Positions 1-7,035 of a stretch of DNA of 14,473 nucleotides are shown in pieces (position 1 is the first letter of the stretch; every line of letters starts with the position of its first letter). Under the pieces are notes generated by a model. That model worked only from the letters and a program-made list of their open reading frames with translations, searched no databases and was not told the origin of the DNA. Source of the DNA: an uncultured Catenibacterium sp. (GTDB taxonomy: Bacteria; Bacillota_I; Bacilli_A; Erysipelotrichales; Coprobacillaceae). Made by a program: the position numbers and the translations under genes. The stretch spans positions 1 to 14,473 of the forward strand of contig NZ_CAAFOM010000200.1 in the NCBI RefSeq assembly GCF_900764565.1. The letters are read 5' to 3'.

Positions 1-23
1 TACACTAAATCATAAATTTATGT

Positions 24-49
24 TATATTAATTAATGTTAGCACTTACA
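24..49 (+). promoter_or_regulatory. Putative promoter/leader of first AraC gene
   Basis: A TATATT -10-like box (24-29) is followed by TTAGCACTTACA (38-49). The same arrangement recurs before the second AraC gene (TATATT at 3824-3829, TTAGTACTTACA at 3834-3845, 11 of 12 bases alike). This shows that the duplication included the regulator's control region. No convincing -35 box was found, and the function of the shared 12-mer is unknown. Confidence 0.4.
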
Positions 50-65
50 TAGGGAGGGTGTACTA

Positions 66-893
66 ATGATTCAATATGAAAAAGTAAACGATGACTTTAA
101 CTTACCTATAAGACTCATACGATTTGAAGGTGATATAAGTGAACCTGTACATAAACATTGGCATAATAGCCTTGAAATCGTATTACCTATATGTGGTGGA
201 GAATATGCATGGGTAGATGGAAGATACTATAAACTCTACCAAGAAAATATGATGCCTCTTATAATAAACTCTAGAAGTATCCATGCCTTTGAATCAGGAA
301 GACCTAAACCCTATATAGGCTTAGCTTTACTTATAAACTATCACTTCCTAAAACAAGTCTATCCTGAAATAGATCATATATACTTTAAACAGCCTGATGA
401 AGAAGTGGGTATGTTGATTAAAAAACAGCTCTTTCTAATAAATGAATACTATGAAACAGAAAGTAACCACAAAGACTTACTCATCTATTCAGCTTTATAT
501 CATTTGATTTATTTGTTATTAGAAAATCTCTCTGTAGAAAAGAAAGACAAAGTAGAATTAAAGAGTGAAAAGAATAAACATCGTATTACTTCTATTATTA
601 ATTATATTGATGAAAACTATCAGGAAGATCTCACAATAGAATTACTTTCAGAAGTATTCCACTTATCAGAAGGACATCTTTCCAAACTCTTTAAAGAAAA
701 TCTAGGTATGACAATAAAAGCCTATATATCTCAGACACGTGCAAAAGAAGTAAGACAAGCACTTCTTACTTCTGATCTACCACTTATCGATATTGCGATT
801 ATGTGTGGTTTTCCTAATGTAAAGTCTATGAATAAAGTATTCAAAGACTTGTATCATTGTACCCCTAAACAATTTAGACATGATTGTAAGTAA
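66..893 (+). CDS. AraC-family transcriptional regulator (copy 1)
   Basis: A 275-aa one-component regulator. The N-terminal part (about residues 25-95, with HKHWHNSLEIV and a following GGEY/VDG stretch) looks like the cupin-type sugar-sensing fold of AraC proteins. The C-terminal part (about 172-272) holds two helix-turn-helix units: the first around 188-210 (LTIELLSEVF, then LSKLFKENLG), the second around 238-262 (PLIDIAIMCGF, then SMNKVFKDLY), ending in the typical CTPKQFR. The ATG follows AGGGAGG at good spacing. It is terminated by its own hairpin and followed by an esterase gene whose promoter carries a direct repeat with AraC-like spacing, so activation of that esterase is the likely job. 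The whole protein is closely similar to the AraC gene at 3859-4677. The ligand is unknown. Confidence 0.93.
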   Translation: MIQYEKVNDDFNLPIRLIRFEGDISEPVHKHWHNSLEIVLPICGGEYAWVDGRYYKLYQENMMPLIINSRSIHAFESGRPKPYIGLALLINYHFLKQVYPEIDHIYFKQPDEEVGMLIKKQLFLINEYYETESNHKDLLIYSALYHLIYLLLENLSVEKKDKVELKSEKNKHRITSIINYIDENYQEDLTIELLSEVFHLSEGHLSKLFKENLGMTIKAYISQTRAKEVRQALLTSDLPLIDIAIMCGFPNVKSMNKVFKDLYHCTPKQFRHDCK

Positions 894-919
894 ATACAGG
901 TTTATTCCTGTATTTTTTT
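892..919 (+). terminator. Rho-independent terminator of AraC copy 1
   Basis: A 9-bp perfect stem (AAATACAGG 892-900 with CCTGTATTT 907-915) has a 6-base loop and a run of T to 919. It starts inside the stop codon. It isolates the regulator from the esterase, which therefore needs its own promoter. Confidence 0.85.
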
Positions 920-939
920 GTGTGAAAATATGTGAAAAG

Positions 940-993
940 TGACCTAATTATATTAGTTTTTAACCTAAGTAAAGCGTTTACATTTAATATAAT
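940..993 (+). promoter_or_regulatory. Esterase-1 promoter with AraC-type direct repeat
   Basis: TGACCT (940-945) and TAACCT (961-966) are direct repeats 21 bp apart, two helical turns, as expected for half-sites of an AraC-family protein. A perfect TATAAT lies at 988-993. No good -35 box is present, which fits activator dependence. The esterase-2 promoter has the same layout, with its distal half-site also 48 bp before its TATAAT. Start of transcription would be near 1000, just before the AGGAGG at 1003-1008. Binding by the neighbouring AraC proteins is inferred. Confidence 0.6.
969..982 (+). promoter_or_regulatory. cre-like catabolite repression site
   Basis: GTAAAGCGTTTACA is a near-palindrome (GTAAA, GCG, TTTAC) that fits the Gram-positive CcpA consensus TGWNANCGNTNWCA at every specified base except the first two. 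It sits between the proximal AraC half-site and the TATAAT box, so a bound repressor would block RNA polymerase. A similar core, AAACGCTTTA, occurs at 6907-6920. CcpA itself is not in this window. Confidence 0.55.
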
Positions 994-1018
994 TATTCCT
1001 ATAGGAGGAATGAAAACA

Positions 1019-3766
1019 ATGAATAATGGTAAGAAAGCAATGAGTTGCTTGGTAAGTGCCATGATGGTTATGTCCATGACAAACTTGCCCGTTCTAGCAG
1101 CAGGAACGAATGAAGCAACAGGAACGAATGAAGCAACAGGAACGAATGAAGCAACAGGTACACAAAAAGCTTACCTAGTTAATGATGACTGGGGAAGTGG
1201 TGTAACTAAGTCAATTATGACTTTAGACAAGATAATTGATGCAGATTCTGTTTCTAAGGGAGACTTTAAAGTAGAACAGACTGCAGGTGAAACAACTACA
1301 ACACGTACTATTGTAGATGCTTATACTTCTGATCCTAAGGGAAATAAGGTGTCTATGGACTCTAAGATTGTGACTGTAGAAATGGCTATTTCACCAAGTG
1401 AAGGAAGTCCTTTTGTATGGGATGGTAGTGCTTGGCGTAATAACTGGGCTAATCCTTATAAGCTAAATGTATCAATTGTAGAAGGACAGGATATTAAGAC
1501 TGATACTGAAACTATTACTAAGTTAACAGTAGATCCTACAATTGATATTGCAGGTGATGGAAAGGTATGTCCACAGTTAGATGGATTCTCTTTCAAAGAT
1601 AATAAATACAGTTCTCTAAAGTATACAGATAATGGAGATACAGTGTCTTATTCACTTTATACTCCAAAGAAAGATAATCATAAGAATGCTTTAGTTGTAT
1701 GGAACCATGGTATTGGTGAAACAGGTACTGATGTACAGGTTGACTTATTATGTAATAAGGTAACTGCATTAGGTGGTACTGAATTCCAGAAGACTATGGA
1801 TGGTGCTTATGTATTAGTACCACAGAGATCATTTGCTACTAAGACTTCTACTGTATATAACTTAATCCAGGAAACATTAAAGGCTAATCCTGATATTGAT
1901 CCTGATAGAGTGATTATTGGTGGATGTAGTGCTGGTGGTAAGTTTACTATGGATATGATCATTGATTATCCAACTGCATTTGCAGCTGCTTACCCAATCT
2001 GTGCTGCAAAGAATAGTAAAGATGTGTCTGATGAAACAATCAACACTCTAAAGAATCTTCCAATCTGGTTCATTCATGCAAAGAATGATGGAACAGTAAA
2101 TTATGAAAATACAACTGCTGCATTAGCTCAGAGATTAAGAGCAGCAGGTAATAAGGAAGTTCATGTTTCAGCATTTGAAGATGTTCATGATACAACAGGA
2201 CGTTTCACTGATGAAAATGGTAATCCACATCAGTATGATGGACATTGGTCTTGGACATATTTCGATAATAACGAATGTTATGATGAAAATGGTGTCAACT
2301 TATGGAAATGGATGGCTAAACAGACTAAGGCTGAAACAGTCACTGCAAAAGGAACTCAGAAAGCATTTGTAACTGGTGAAGACTGGGGACCTGCAGTTAG
2401 AAAAACTATTGTAAAACTTGATAAGGCTGTTGATTCTGTAGATGCTTCTAACTTAAAGGTTGTAGAAGAAAAGAACGGTATTCTTGACTGGGCAACTGGT
2501 GAAGAAGGTCTTGTTTCAAGTGATAGAAAAGTCACTGCTGCTTATACTTCAGATGATAAAGGTAATAAAGTAAATACTGCATCTGAATATATTACTATTG
2601 AAATGTATGTATCTCCAAATGATGGTTCACCATTTATTTATCGTCCATCTACAGGACGCAATAGCTGGTGTAATCCTTACAGATTACATGTATCACTTGC
2701 AAGTGGTGCTACATTAACTGCTGGTGAAGAAGAAATCAATAACTTAGATGTTGTTGCCGACATTGATGTAGAAAAAGAAGGTAAGTTATGTCCACAGTTA
2801 GATAAATGGACTCAGAAATCTTATAAAGCTGTAGATGGTATTAACTATTCTTATGCTGAATATACACCTAAGAAAGATGACAAGAAGAACGCTTTAGTTA
2901 TCTGGTTACATGGTGCTGGTGAAGGTGGAACAGATACTTCTATTGACTTACTCGCAAATGAAGTAACAGCTATGGCTGGAGATCAGTTCCAGAAAGATAT
3001 GAATGATGCGTATGTTATTGCACCTCAGTGTCCAACTATGTGGATGGATGGCGGTAATGGTGAATACCAGAACGGTGAAAAGGGTTCTATCTACGCTAAA
3101 GGTTTATTTGATTTAATTGATAACTATGTAAAGAATAATCCTGATGTTGATACAAGTAAGATCTATATTGGTGGCTGCTCTAATGGTGGTTACATGACTA
3201 TGGAAATGATCTTAAAGCATCCAGATTACTTTGCTGCTGCATTCCCAATCTGTGAAGCATATCAGGATCAGTATATTACTGATGCAGAAATTGATGCAAT
3301 CAAGGATCTACCTATCTGGTTTACATATGCTAAGACAGATACAACTGTTGATTACACATTATGCACAGAACCTACAGTTAAGAGATTACTTGCTGCAGGT
3401 GCTAAGAATGTACATGTATCATCTTTTGATAAGGTAGTAGATACTACTGGTGAATATAAGAACGAAGATGGTTCTGAATATGAATATAACGGACATTGGT
3501 CTTGGATCTATTGGGACAACAATGAATGTTATGAAGGTGACTTAAATGCATGGAAGTGGTTAGGACAGCAGGCTAAAACAACTTCAGTTGTTGTAACACC
3601 TACTACTAAACCAACTACTAAGCCAGGTACTGATACTAAGACAGATACAAAGACTGATGGTACAGTGAAGACTGGTGATGAAACTGCATTAACTGGTTTA
3701 TCATTCATGATGCTTGCATCAGCTGGTGCTTATATCTACTTAAAGAGAAGAGAACAAGTAAGATAA
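1019..3766 (+). CDS. Secreted, wall-anchored tandem esterase (two Ig-like + alpha/beta-hydrolase units)
   Basis: A 915-aa exported protein. Order: signal peptide (1 to about 28, ending VLAA); three GTNEAT repeats (29-46); unit 1 (about 47-440); unit 2 (about 446-855); Thr/Lys/Pro/Asp-rich linker; VKTGD (883-887), hydrophobic stretch (about 890-908) and KRR, a degenerate sortase-type tail. Each unit has an Ig-like N-terminal domain resembling that of EstA-type esterases, then an alpha/beta hydrolase of the PHB-depolymerase/EstA kind. Both triads look complete: unit 1 Ser304 (GGCSAGG), Asp357, His409; unit 2 Ser721 (GGCSNGG), Asp774, His826. The start at 1019 is chosen because AGGAGG lies at 1003-1008 and a TATAAT at 988-993; an earlier in-frame ATG at 932 lies upstream of that promoter. 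Substrate unknown; acyl or phenolic esters on dietary glycans are plausible. Confidence 0.88.
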   Translation: MNNGKKAMSCLVSAMMVMSMTNLPVLAAGTNEATGTNEATGTNEATGTQKAYLVNDDWGSGVTKSIMTLDKIIDADSVSKGDFKVEQTAGETTTTRTIVDAYTSDPKGNKVSMDSKIVTVEMAISPSEGSPFVWDGSAWRNNWANPYKLNVSIVEGQDIKTDTETITKLTVDPTIDIAGDGKVCPQLDGFSFKDNKYSSLKYTDNGDTVSYSLYTPKKDNHKNALVVWNHGIGETGTDVQVDLLCNKVTALGGTEFQKTMDGAYVLVPQRSFATKTSTVYNLIQETLKANPDIDPDRVIIGGCSAGGKFTMDMIIDYPTAFAAAYPICAAKNSKDVSDETINTLKNLPIWFIHAKNDGTVNYENTTAALAQRLRAAGNKEVHVSAFEDVHDTTGRFTDENGNPHQYDGHWSWTYFDNNECYDENGVNLWKWMAKQTKAETVTAKGTQKAFVTGEDWGPAVRKTIVKLDKAVDSVDASNLKVVEEKNGILDWATGEEGLVSSDRKVTAAYTSDDKGNKVNTASEYITIEMYVSPNDGSPFIYRPSTGRNSWCNPYRLHVSLASGATLTAGEEEINNLDVVADIDVEKEGKLCPQLDKWTQKSYKAVDGINYSYAEYTPKKDDKKNALVIWLHGAGEGGTDTSIDLLANEVTAMAGDQFQKDMNDAYVIAPQCPTMWMDGGNGEYQNGEKGSIYAKGLFDLIDNYVKNNPDVDTSKIYIGGCSNGGYMTMEMILKHPDYFAAAFPICEAYQDQYITDAEIDAIKDLPIWFTYAKTDTTVDYTLCTEPTVKRLLAAGAKNVHVSSFDKVVDTTGEYKNEDGSEYEYNGHWSWIYWDNNECYEGDLNAWKWLGQQAKTTSVVVTPTTKPTTKPGTDTKTDTKTDGTVKTGDETALTGLSFMMLASAGAYIYLKRREQVR
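1103..1156 (+). repeat. Three perfect 18-bp tandem repeats
   Basis: Three identical copies of GGAACGAATGAAGCAACA run without a gap just after the signal peptide and encode (GTNEAT)x3. The unit is a multiple of three, so copy number can change by slippage without breaking the frame. It acts as a spacer between the cleavage site and the first Ig-like domain. Confidence 0.95.
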
Positions 3767-3784
3767 AATTGAAATAATGCTGCA

Positions 3785-3814
3785 GGAGAGACTATGTATG
3801 TAGTCTCTCTTTTT
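3785..3814 (+). terminator. Rho-independent terminator of tandem esterase
   Basis: GAGAGACTA (3786-3794) pairs perfectly with TAGTCTCTC (3801-3809) over a 6-base loop. A run of five T follows (3810-3814). Confidence 0.88.
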
Positions 3815-3823
3815 AGTGTGTGC

Positions 3824-3845
3824 TATATTACTATTAGTACTTACA
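3824..3845 (+). promoter_or_regulatory. Putative promoter/leader of second AraC gene
   Basis: TATATT (3824-3829) and TTAGTACTTACA (3834-3845) match the elements before the first AraC gene almost base for base. No clear -35 box is visible. Confidence 0.4.
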
Positions 3846-3858
3846 AGAGGTGATGATA

Positions 3859-4677
3859 ATGATCAAGTATGAAAAGAAAAGTGATGACTTAAACCTACCT
3901 ATAAAACTTATACGATTTGAAGAGAAGCACGAACAATCTATTCTTAAACACTGGCATAATAGTCTTGAAATCGTATTACCCATACGTGGGGGAGATTATG
4001 TCTGGATAGATGGTCAATACCTTTCACTTAATACAGCACCTGTTATTATTAACTCTAGAAGTATCCATGCCTTTGAAATAGGAAGAATAAAACCCTATGT
4101 AGGTCTTGCTTTACAGATCAACTATCAATTCTTAAAAGAAATCTATTCTAAAATAGACTATGTGACATTTAAACAACCTGATGAAGAAATAGGAACACTT
4201 ATAAAGAAACAAATTCTTTTGATTGATCAATACTATAACCTACAAAAGCCCAATAAAGAATTACTTATTTGTTCTGCTTTATATCATTTGATCTATTTAC
4301 TTGATGAATACCTATCAGTAGAAAAGAAAGATAAACTAGAACCAAAGAGTGAAAAGAATAAACAACGTATCACTAGTATTGTGAATTATATTGATAATAA
4401 TTATCAGGAAGATCTTACAATAGAACATCTTTCAGAAGTGTTTCAGTTATCAAAAGGATATATTTCAAAACTATTTAAAGATAATCTAGATATAACTATC
4501 AAAACATATATATCACAAGTACGTGCTAAGCAGGTCAAACAGGCGCTTCTTACTTCTGATTTACCTCTTATAGATCTATCAATGATGTATGGTTTCCCTA
4601 ATGTGAAATCAATGAACAAAGTATTTAAAGAACTCTATCAGTGCACACCTCATCAATATAGACAGAAATATAGGTGA
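3859..4677 (+). CDS. AraC-family transcriptional regulator (copy 2)
   Basis: A 272-aa paralogue of the AraC gene at 66-893, similar along its whole length (shared KHWHNSLEIVLP, NSRSIHAFE, LTSDLPLID and GFPNVKSMNKVFK). It has an N-terminal cupin-type sensing region and a C-terminal double helix-turn-helix ending CTPHQYR. The ATG at 3859 is chosen because copy 1 also begins MI-YEK and AGAGGTG lies 6-8 bases upstream; a GTG at 3850 and ATG at 3853 are possible but would use the ribosome binding site itself. It directly precedes the single-unit esterase and probably activates it. The DNA-reading helices differ only slightly between the copies, so both may bind both esterase promoters. Confidence 0.92.
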   Translation: MIKYEKKSDDLNLPIKLIRFEEKHEQSILKHWHNSLEIVLPIRGGDYVWIDGQYLSLNTAPVIINSRSIHAFEIGRIKPYVGLALQINYQFLKEIYSKIDYVTFKQPDEEIGTLIKKQILLIDQYYNLQKPNKELLICSALYHLIYLLDEYLSVEKKDKLEPKSEKNKQRITSIVNYIDNNYQEDLTIEHLSEVFQLSKGYISKLFKDNLDITIKTYISQVRAKQVKQALLTSDLPLIDLSMMYGFPNVKSMNKVFKELYQCTPHQYRQKYR

Positions 4678-4680
4678 AAA

Positions 4681-4734
4681 TGACCTTGATTTAAGTTGTT
4701 TTTGACCATGATGATTTCATATAACTCCTATAAT
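4681..4734 (+). promoter_or_regulatory. Esterase-2 promoter with AraC-type direct repeat
   Basis: TGACCT (4681-4686) and TGACCA (4703-4708) are direct repeats 22 bp apart, followed by a perfect TATAAT (4729-4734). The distal half-site is 48 bp before the -10 box, the same distance as at esterase 1. TTGACC at 4702-4707 is too far from the -10 (21 bp) to serve as a normal -35, which points to activator-dependent transcription. There is no cre-like site here. The promoter starts 4 bp after the AraC stop codon and no terminator intervenes, so read-through from AraC is also possible. Confidence 0.6.
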
Positions 4735-4756
4735 GGTAACTAGGAGGAATAAATAA

Positions 4757-5947
4757 ATGAAATATACTCAAAAAGTATTAGTGACTGGGGAAGACTTTGG
4801 ACCAGCTGTTAAGAAGACTATTATTAAATTGGATCAAGTTATTGATTTGATAGATATGAATAACTTAAAAGTAATAGAAGAAAAGAATGCTGTTGTTGAT
4901 AAACTCACAGGTGAAGAAGGAATCATAAGAACTGAAAGAGAAATAATAGATGCTTATGTTTCGGATGAATATGGGAATAAGGTGAATAATGCTTCTCAGT
5001 ATATCACAATAGAAATGGCTATATCTCCCCATATTGGTTCACCATTTATATTTCATGAAACAACACAGTTAAATAATTGGTGTAACCCTTATAGATTACA
5101 TATAAGTGGCTTGGATGTTGATCCAGATATTGATGTAGAAAAAGAGGGTAAGTTATGCCCACAGTTAGATAACTGGACTATGAATTCATATCTGGCTCTA
5201 GATGGAACACAGTATGCTTATGCTCAATATAGACCAAGTCTTGATGGTAATAAACATCCTTTAGTCATCTGGTTACATGGCTTAGGTGAAGGGGGCATAG
5301 ATCCTTCTATAGATTTATTGGCAAATAAAGTCACTGCATTGGCAGATGCACCATTCCAAAAGTGTATGAAAGGAGCTTATGTACTTGTACCTCAATGTCC
5401 TACTATGTGGATGGATAATGGGAAAGGTGAATATAAGAGTGATACAAAGGATTCTATTTATACAAAGAGTCTATTTGAACTCATTAATTCTTATGTGAAA
5501 GAGAATAGAGATATTGATATGAATAGAATATATATTGGTGGATGTTCTAATGGTGGATATATGACTATGGAAATGCTTCTTCATTTTCCACATTACTTTG
5601 CAGCTGCATTCCCAATCTGTGAAGCATATCATGATGAATATATAACAGGTGATCAGATTGATATGATTAAACATATACCACTCTGGTTTACTTATGCAAA
5701 AACAGATAAGGTGATTGATTATACAATATGTACTATTCCTACAGTAAAGAGATTGTTAGATGCAGGTGCGTCTAATGTTCATGTATCTGTATTTGATGAT
5801 GTTCATGATACAACTGGACTTTATAAGAATGAAGATGGTTCAGCCTATACTTATAACGGTCATTGTTCTTGGATCTATTGGTATAATAATGAATGTTATG
5901 AGGATGAACTCAATGCATGGGAATGGTTAGCACAGCAGGGGAACTAG
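4757..5947 (+). CDS. Cytoplasmic single-unit esterase (Ig-like + alpha/beta-hydrolase)
   Basis: A 396-aa protein closely similar to unit 2 of the secreted tandem esterase (shared VTGEDxGPAVxKTI, KLCPQLD, CPTMWMD and GGCSNGGYMTMEM). The Ig-like domain spans about 4-120 and the hydrolase about 130-390. The triad looks complete: Ser264 in GGCSNGG, Asp317 in YAKTDKVIDY, His369 in YNGHCSW. It starts directly in the Ig-like domain, with no signal peptide, repeat linker or anchor tail, so it should stay in the cytoplasm. AGGAGG at 4742-4747 sits 9 bases before the ATG. In both secreted units the residue after the catalytic His is Trp; here it is Cys370. It probably finishes de-esterification of imported fragments; the substrate is not known. 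Confidence 0.87.
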   Translation: MKYTQKVLVTGEDFGPAVKKTIIKLDQVIDLIDMNNLKVIEEKNAVVDKLTGEEGIIRTEREIIDAYVSDEYGNKVNNASQYITIEMAISPHIGSPFIFHETTQLNNWCNPYRLHISGLDVDPDIDVEKEGKLCPQLDNWTMNSYLALDGTQYAYAQYRPSLDGNKHPLVIWLHGLGEGGIDPSIDLLANKVTALADAPFQKCMKGAYVLVPQCPTMWMDNGKGEYKSDTKDSIYTKSLFELINSYVKENRDIDMNRIYIGGCSNGGYMTMEMLLHFPHYFAAAFPICEAYHDEYITGDQIDMIKHIPLWFTYAKTDKVIDYTICTIPTVKRLLDAGASNVHVSVFDDVHDTTGLYKNEDGSAYTYNGHCSWIYWYNNECYEDELNAWEWLAQQGN

Positions 5948-5964
5948 ATAGTTCCTCTTTTTTT
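5937..5964 (+). terminator. Rho-independent terminator of esterase 2
   Basis: AGGGGAACT (5937-5945) pairs with AGTTCCTCT (5950-5958) with one G-T pair and a 4-base loop, followed by T to 5964. The stem begins inside the last codons and contains the stop codon. Confidence 0.83.
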
Positions 5965-6038
5965 GATATTATGAAACTGCTCATATTTATAGGTTACATT
6001 GTGATAGAATATGATACATATAAAAGGGGGAATTAAGC

Positions 6039-6854
6039 ATGTATAAGTTAGTCGCATTTGATATGGATGGAACTCTTCTTAATAGCCAGAAGAAGATTTC
6101 TAATAAAACAATAGAAACTATTAATAAGGCAATAGATGCAGGAAAGATTGTCATACTTAATACAGGAAGATGTCCTGCAGAACTTAAGGAATATAGAGAA
6201 GTGCTACCAAGACTACGTTATGTGAACTGTGTTAGTGGTGCACTTGTCTATGACTATAAAGAAGAAAGAAGTATCTATGAATCACCATTAAGTGAAGAAG
6301 AAGTCAAAACATTGATTCGAATTGGTAAAGAAACAGACGAGATGGTTCATTTAATGGGTATTACTTCTGTTGTAGAAAAAGATAAAGTCCCACATATGAA
6401 TGATTATTATATGGGTGTCTACCAGCCTATGTATGAAGAAGTCACTACTCAAGTGGATAACATTTATGATTATTATGTAGGAAACCCTTATTCAGTACAT
6501 AAGCTAAATATCTATCATCATTCTAAAGAAGCAAGAATGCATACAAGACAAGCTATTAAAGAAGCAGGTTTAGAGTTAGAAATGAAGGACTCAGAAGCAA
6601 CAGGACTTGAAATGAATGCGAAGGGTGTAGACAAAGGAACTGGCTTAAAACAGTTATGTCATCATTTGGGTATCTCTATTGAAGAAACAATAGTAGTAGG
6701 TGATGCAGATAATGACAAGGAAGCATTGGAAGTTGCAGGATTATCTGTTGCGATGGGTAATGCGAAAGAGAGTATTAAAGAAATCAGTGATGTGATTGTA
6801 TCTGATAATGATCATGATGGATGTGCTGAGGTTATAGAGAAGTATTTATTGTAG
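6039..6854 (+). CDS. Cof-type HAD-superfamily phosphatase (subclass IIB)
   Basis: A 271-aa protein of normal length for Cof/YidA-type sugar-phosphate phosphatases. All four HAD motifs are visible: motif I DMDGTLL with Asp8 (nucleophile) and Asp10; motif II Thr42 in NTGR; motif III Lys199 in GVDKGTGL; motif IV GDADND (221-226). The long insert between motifs II and III is the C2B cap that sets the substrate. AAAGGGGG at 6023-6030 gives a good start. Terminators lie on both sides, so it is a single-gene unit. It could dephosphorylate sugar phosphates made by the neighbouring systems, but nothing here ties it to them. Housekeeping phosphate scavenging is equally likely. Confidence 0.92.
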   Translation: MYKLVAFDMDGTLLNSQKKISNKTIETINKAIDAGKIVILNTGRCPAELKEYREVLPRLRYVNCVSGALVYDYKEERSIYESPLSEEEVKTLIRIGKETDEMVHLMGITSVVEKDKVPHMNDYYMGVYQPMYEEVTTQVDNIYDYYVGNPYSVHKLNIYHHSKEARMHTRQAIKEAGLELEMKDSEATGLEMNAKGVDKGTGLKQLCHHLGISIEETIVVGDADNDKEALEVAGLSVAMGNAKESIKEISDVIVSDNDHDGCAEVIEKYLL

Positions 6855-6857
6855 GAG

Positions 6858-6896
6858 ATGTATATACGTTAAAGTACTAACGTATATACATTTTTT
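6858..6896 (+). terminator. Strong terminator of HAD gene, with operator-like stem arms
   Basis: A perfect 14-bp stem (6858-6871 with 6878-6891), a 6-base loop AAGTAC and six T (6891-6896). Each arm contains TGTATATACG or its complement CGTATATACA, one base away from the TGTATATACA palindrome in the downstream SIS-PTS promoter. It may act only as a terminator, or the DNA may also offer extra regulator sites. Confidence 0.88.
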
Positions 6897-6906
6897 ATAT
6901 TTTTAA

Positions 6907-6920
6907 TGAAAACGCTTTAT
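6907..6920 (+). promoter_or_regulatory. cre-like catabolite repression site
   Basis: TGAAAACGCTTTAT fits the CcpA consensus TGWNANCGNTNWCA except for the last two bases. The core AAACGCTTTA is the same as at 969-982 read on the other strand. It lies about 77 bp upstream of the -35 box of the SIS-PTS operon, so any direct effect on that promoter would be at a distance. Preferred-sugar repression of a sugar-amine operon would make sense, but this is inferred from sequence only. Confidence 0.45.
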
Positions 6921-6996
6921 ATAAAATGCTAACCGCATACATTTCGTATAGCGATAAATTATTTATTGAATACACAAAAAAACGTATTTTACCCCA

Positions 6997-7026
6997 TTGA
7001 CAAAATGTATATATGTATATTAAAAT
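6997..7026 (+). promoter_or_regulatory. Promoter of SIS-PTS operon
   Basis: A perfect TTGACA (6997-7002), an 18-bp spacer and TAAAAT (7021-7026, 5 of 6 to consensus) form a strong vegetative promoter. TGTATATA motifs fill the spacer and overlap the end of the -10 box, so a repressor there would shut the promoter. The ribosome binding site GAGGAGG (7041-7047) follows before the ATG at 7057. Confidence 0.8.
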
Positions 7027-7035
7027 GTATATACA
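7006..7035 (+). promoter_or_regulatory. Tandem GntR/UTRA-type operators
   Basis: TGTATATACA (7026-7035) is a perfect 10-bp palindrome. TGTATATATG (7006-7015) is a close copy exactly 20 bp upstream, both preceded by AAAA. A further CGTATACA (7048-7055) overlaps the ribosome binding region. GntR/HutC-type regulators commonly bind short AT-rich palindromes of the form GT-n-TA-n-AC, and a GntR/UTRA gene sits at the other end of the operon. The pairing of regulator and operator is inferred from position. Confidence 0.65.

Noticed and set aside
932..1018. Upstream in-frame extension of the tandem esterase beginning at an ATG at 932
   Set aside because: It would start upstream of the TATAAT (988-993) and AraC half-sites, has no ribosome binding site, and would bury the signal peptide; the start at 1019 has AGGAGG.
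3601..3680. Repetitive ACTAAG/ACAGAT-rich stretch considered as a DNA repeat
   Set aside because: It is the Thr/Lys/Pro/Asp-rich wall linker of the esterase; codons vary and no exact unit repeats over a useful length.
6039..6854. HAD phosphatase as a seventh gene of the SIS-PTS operon
   Set aside because: A 14-bp terminator and a separate strong promoter lie between them; only proximity links them.
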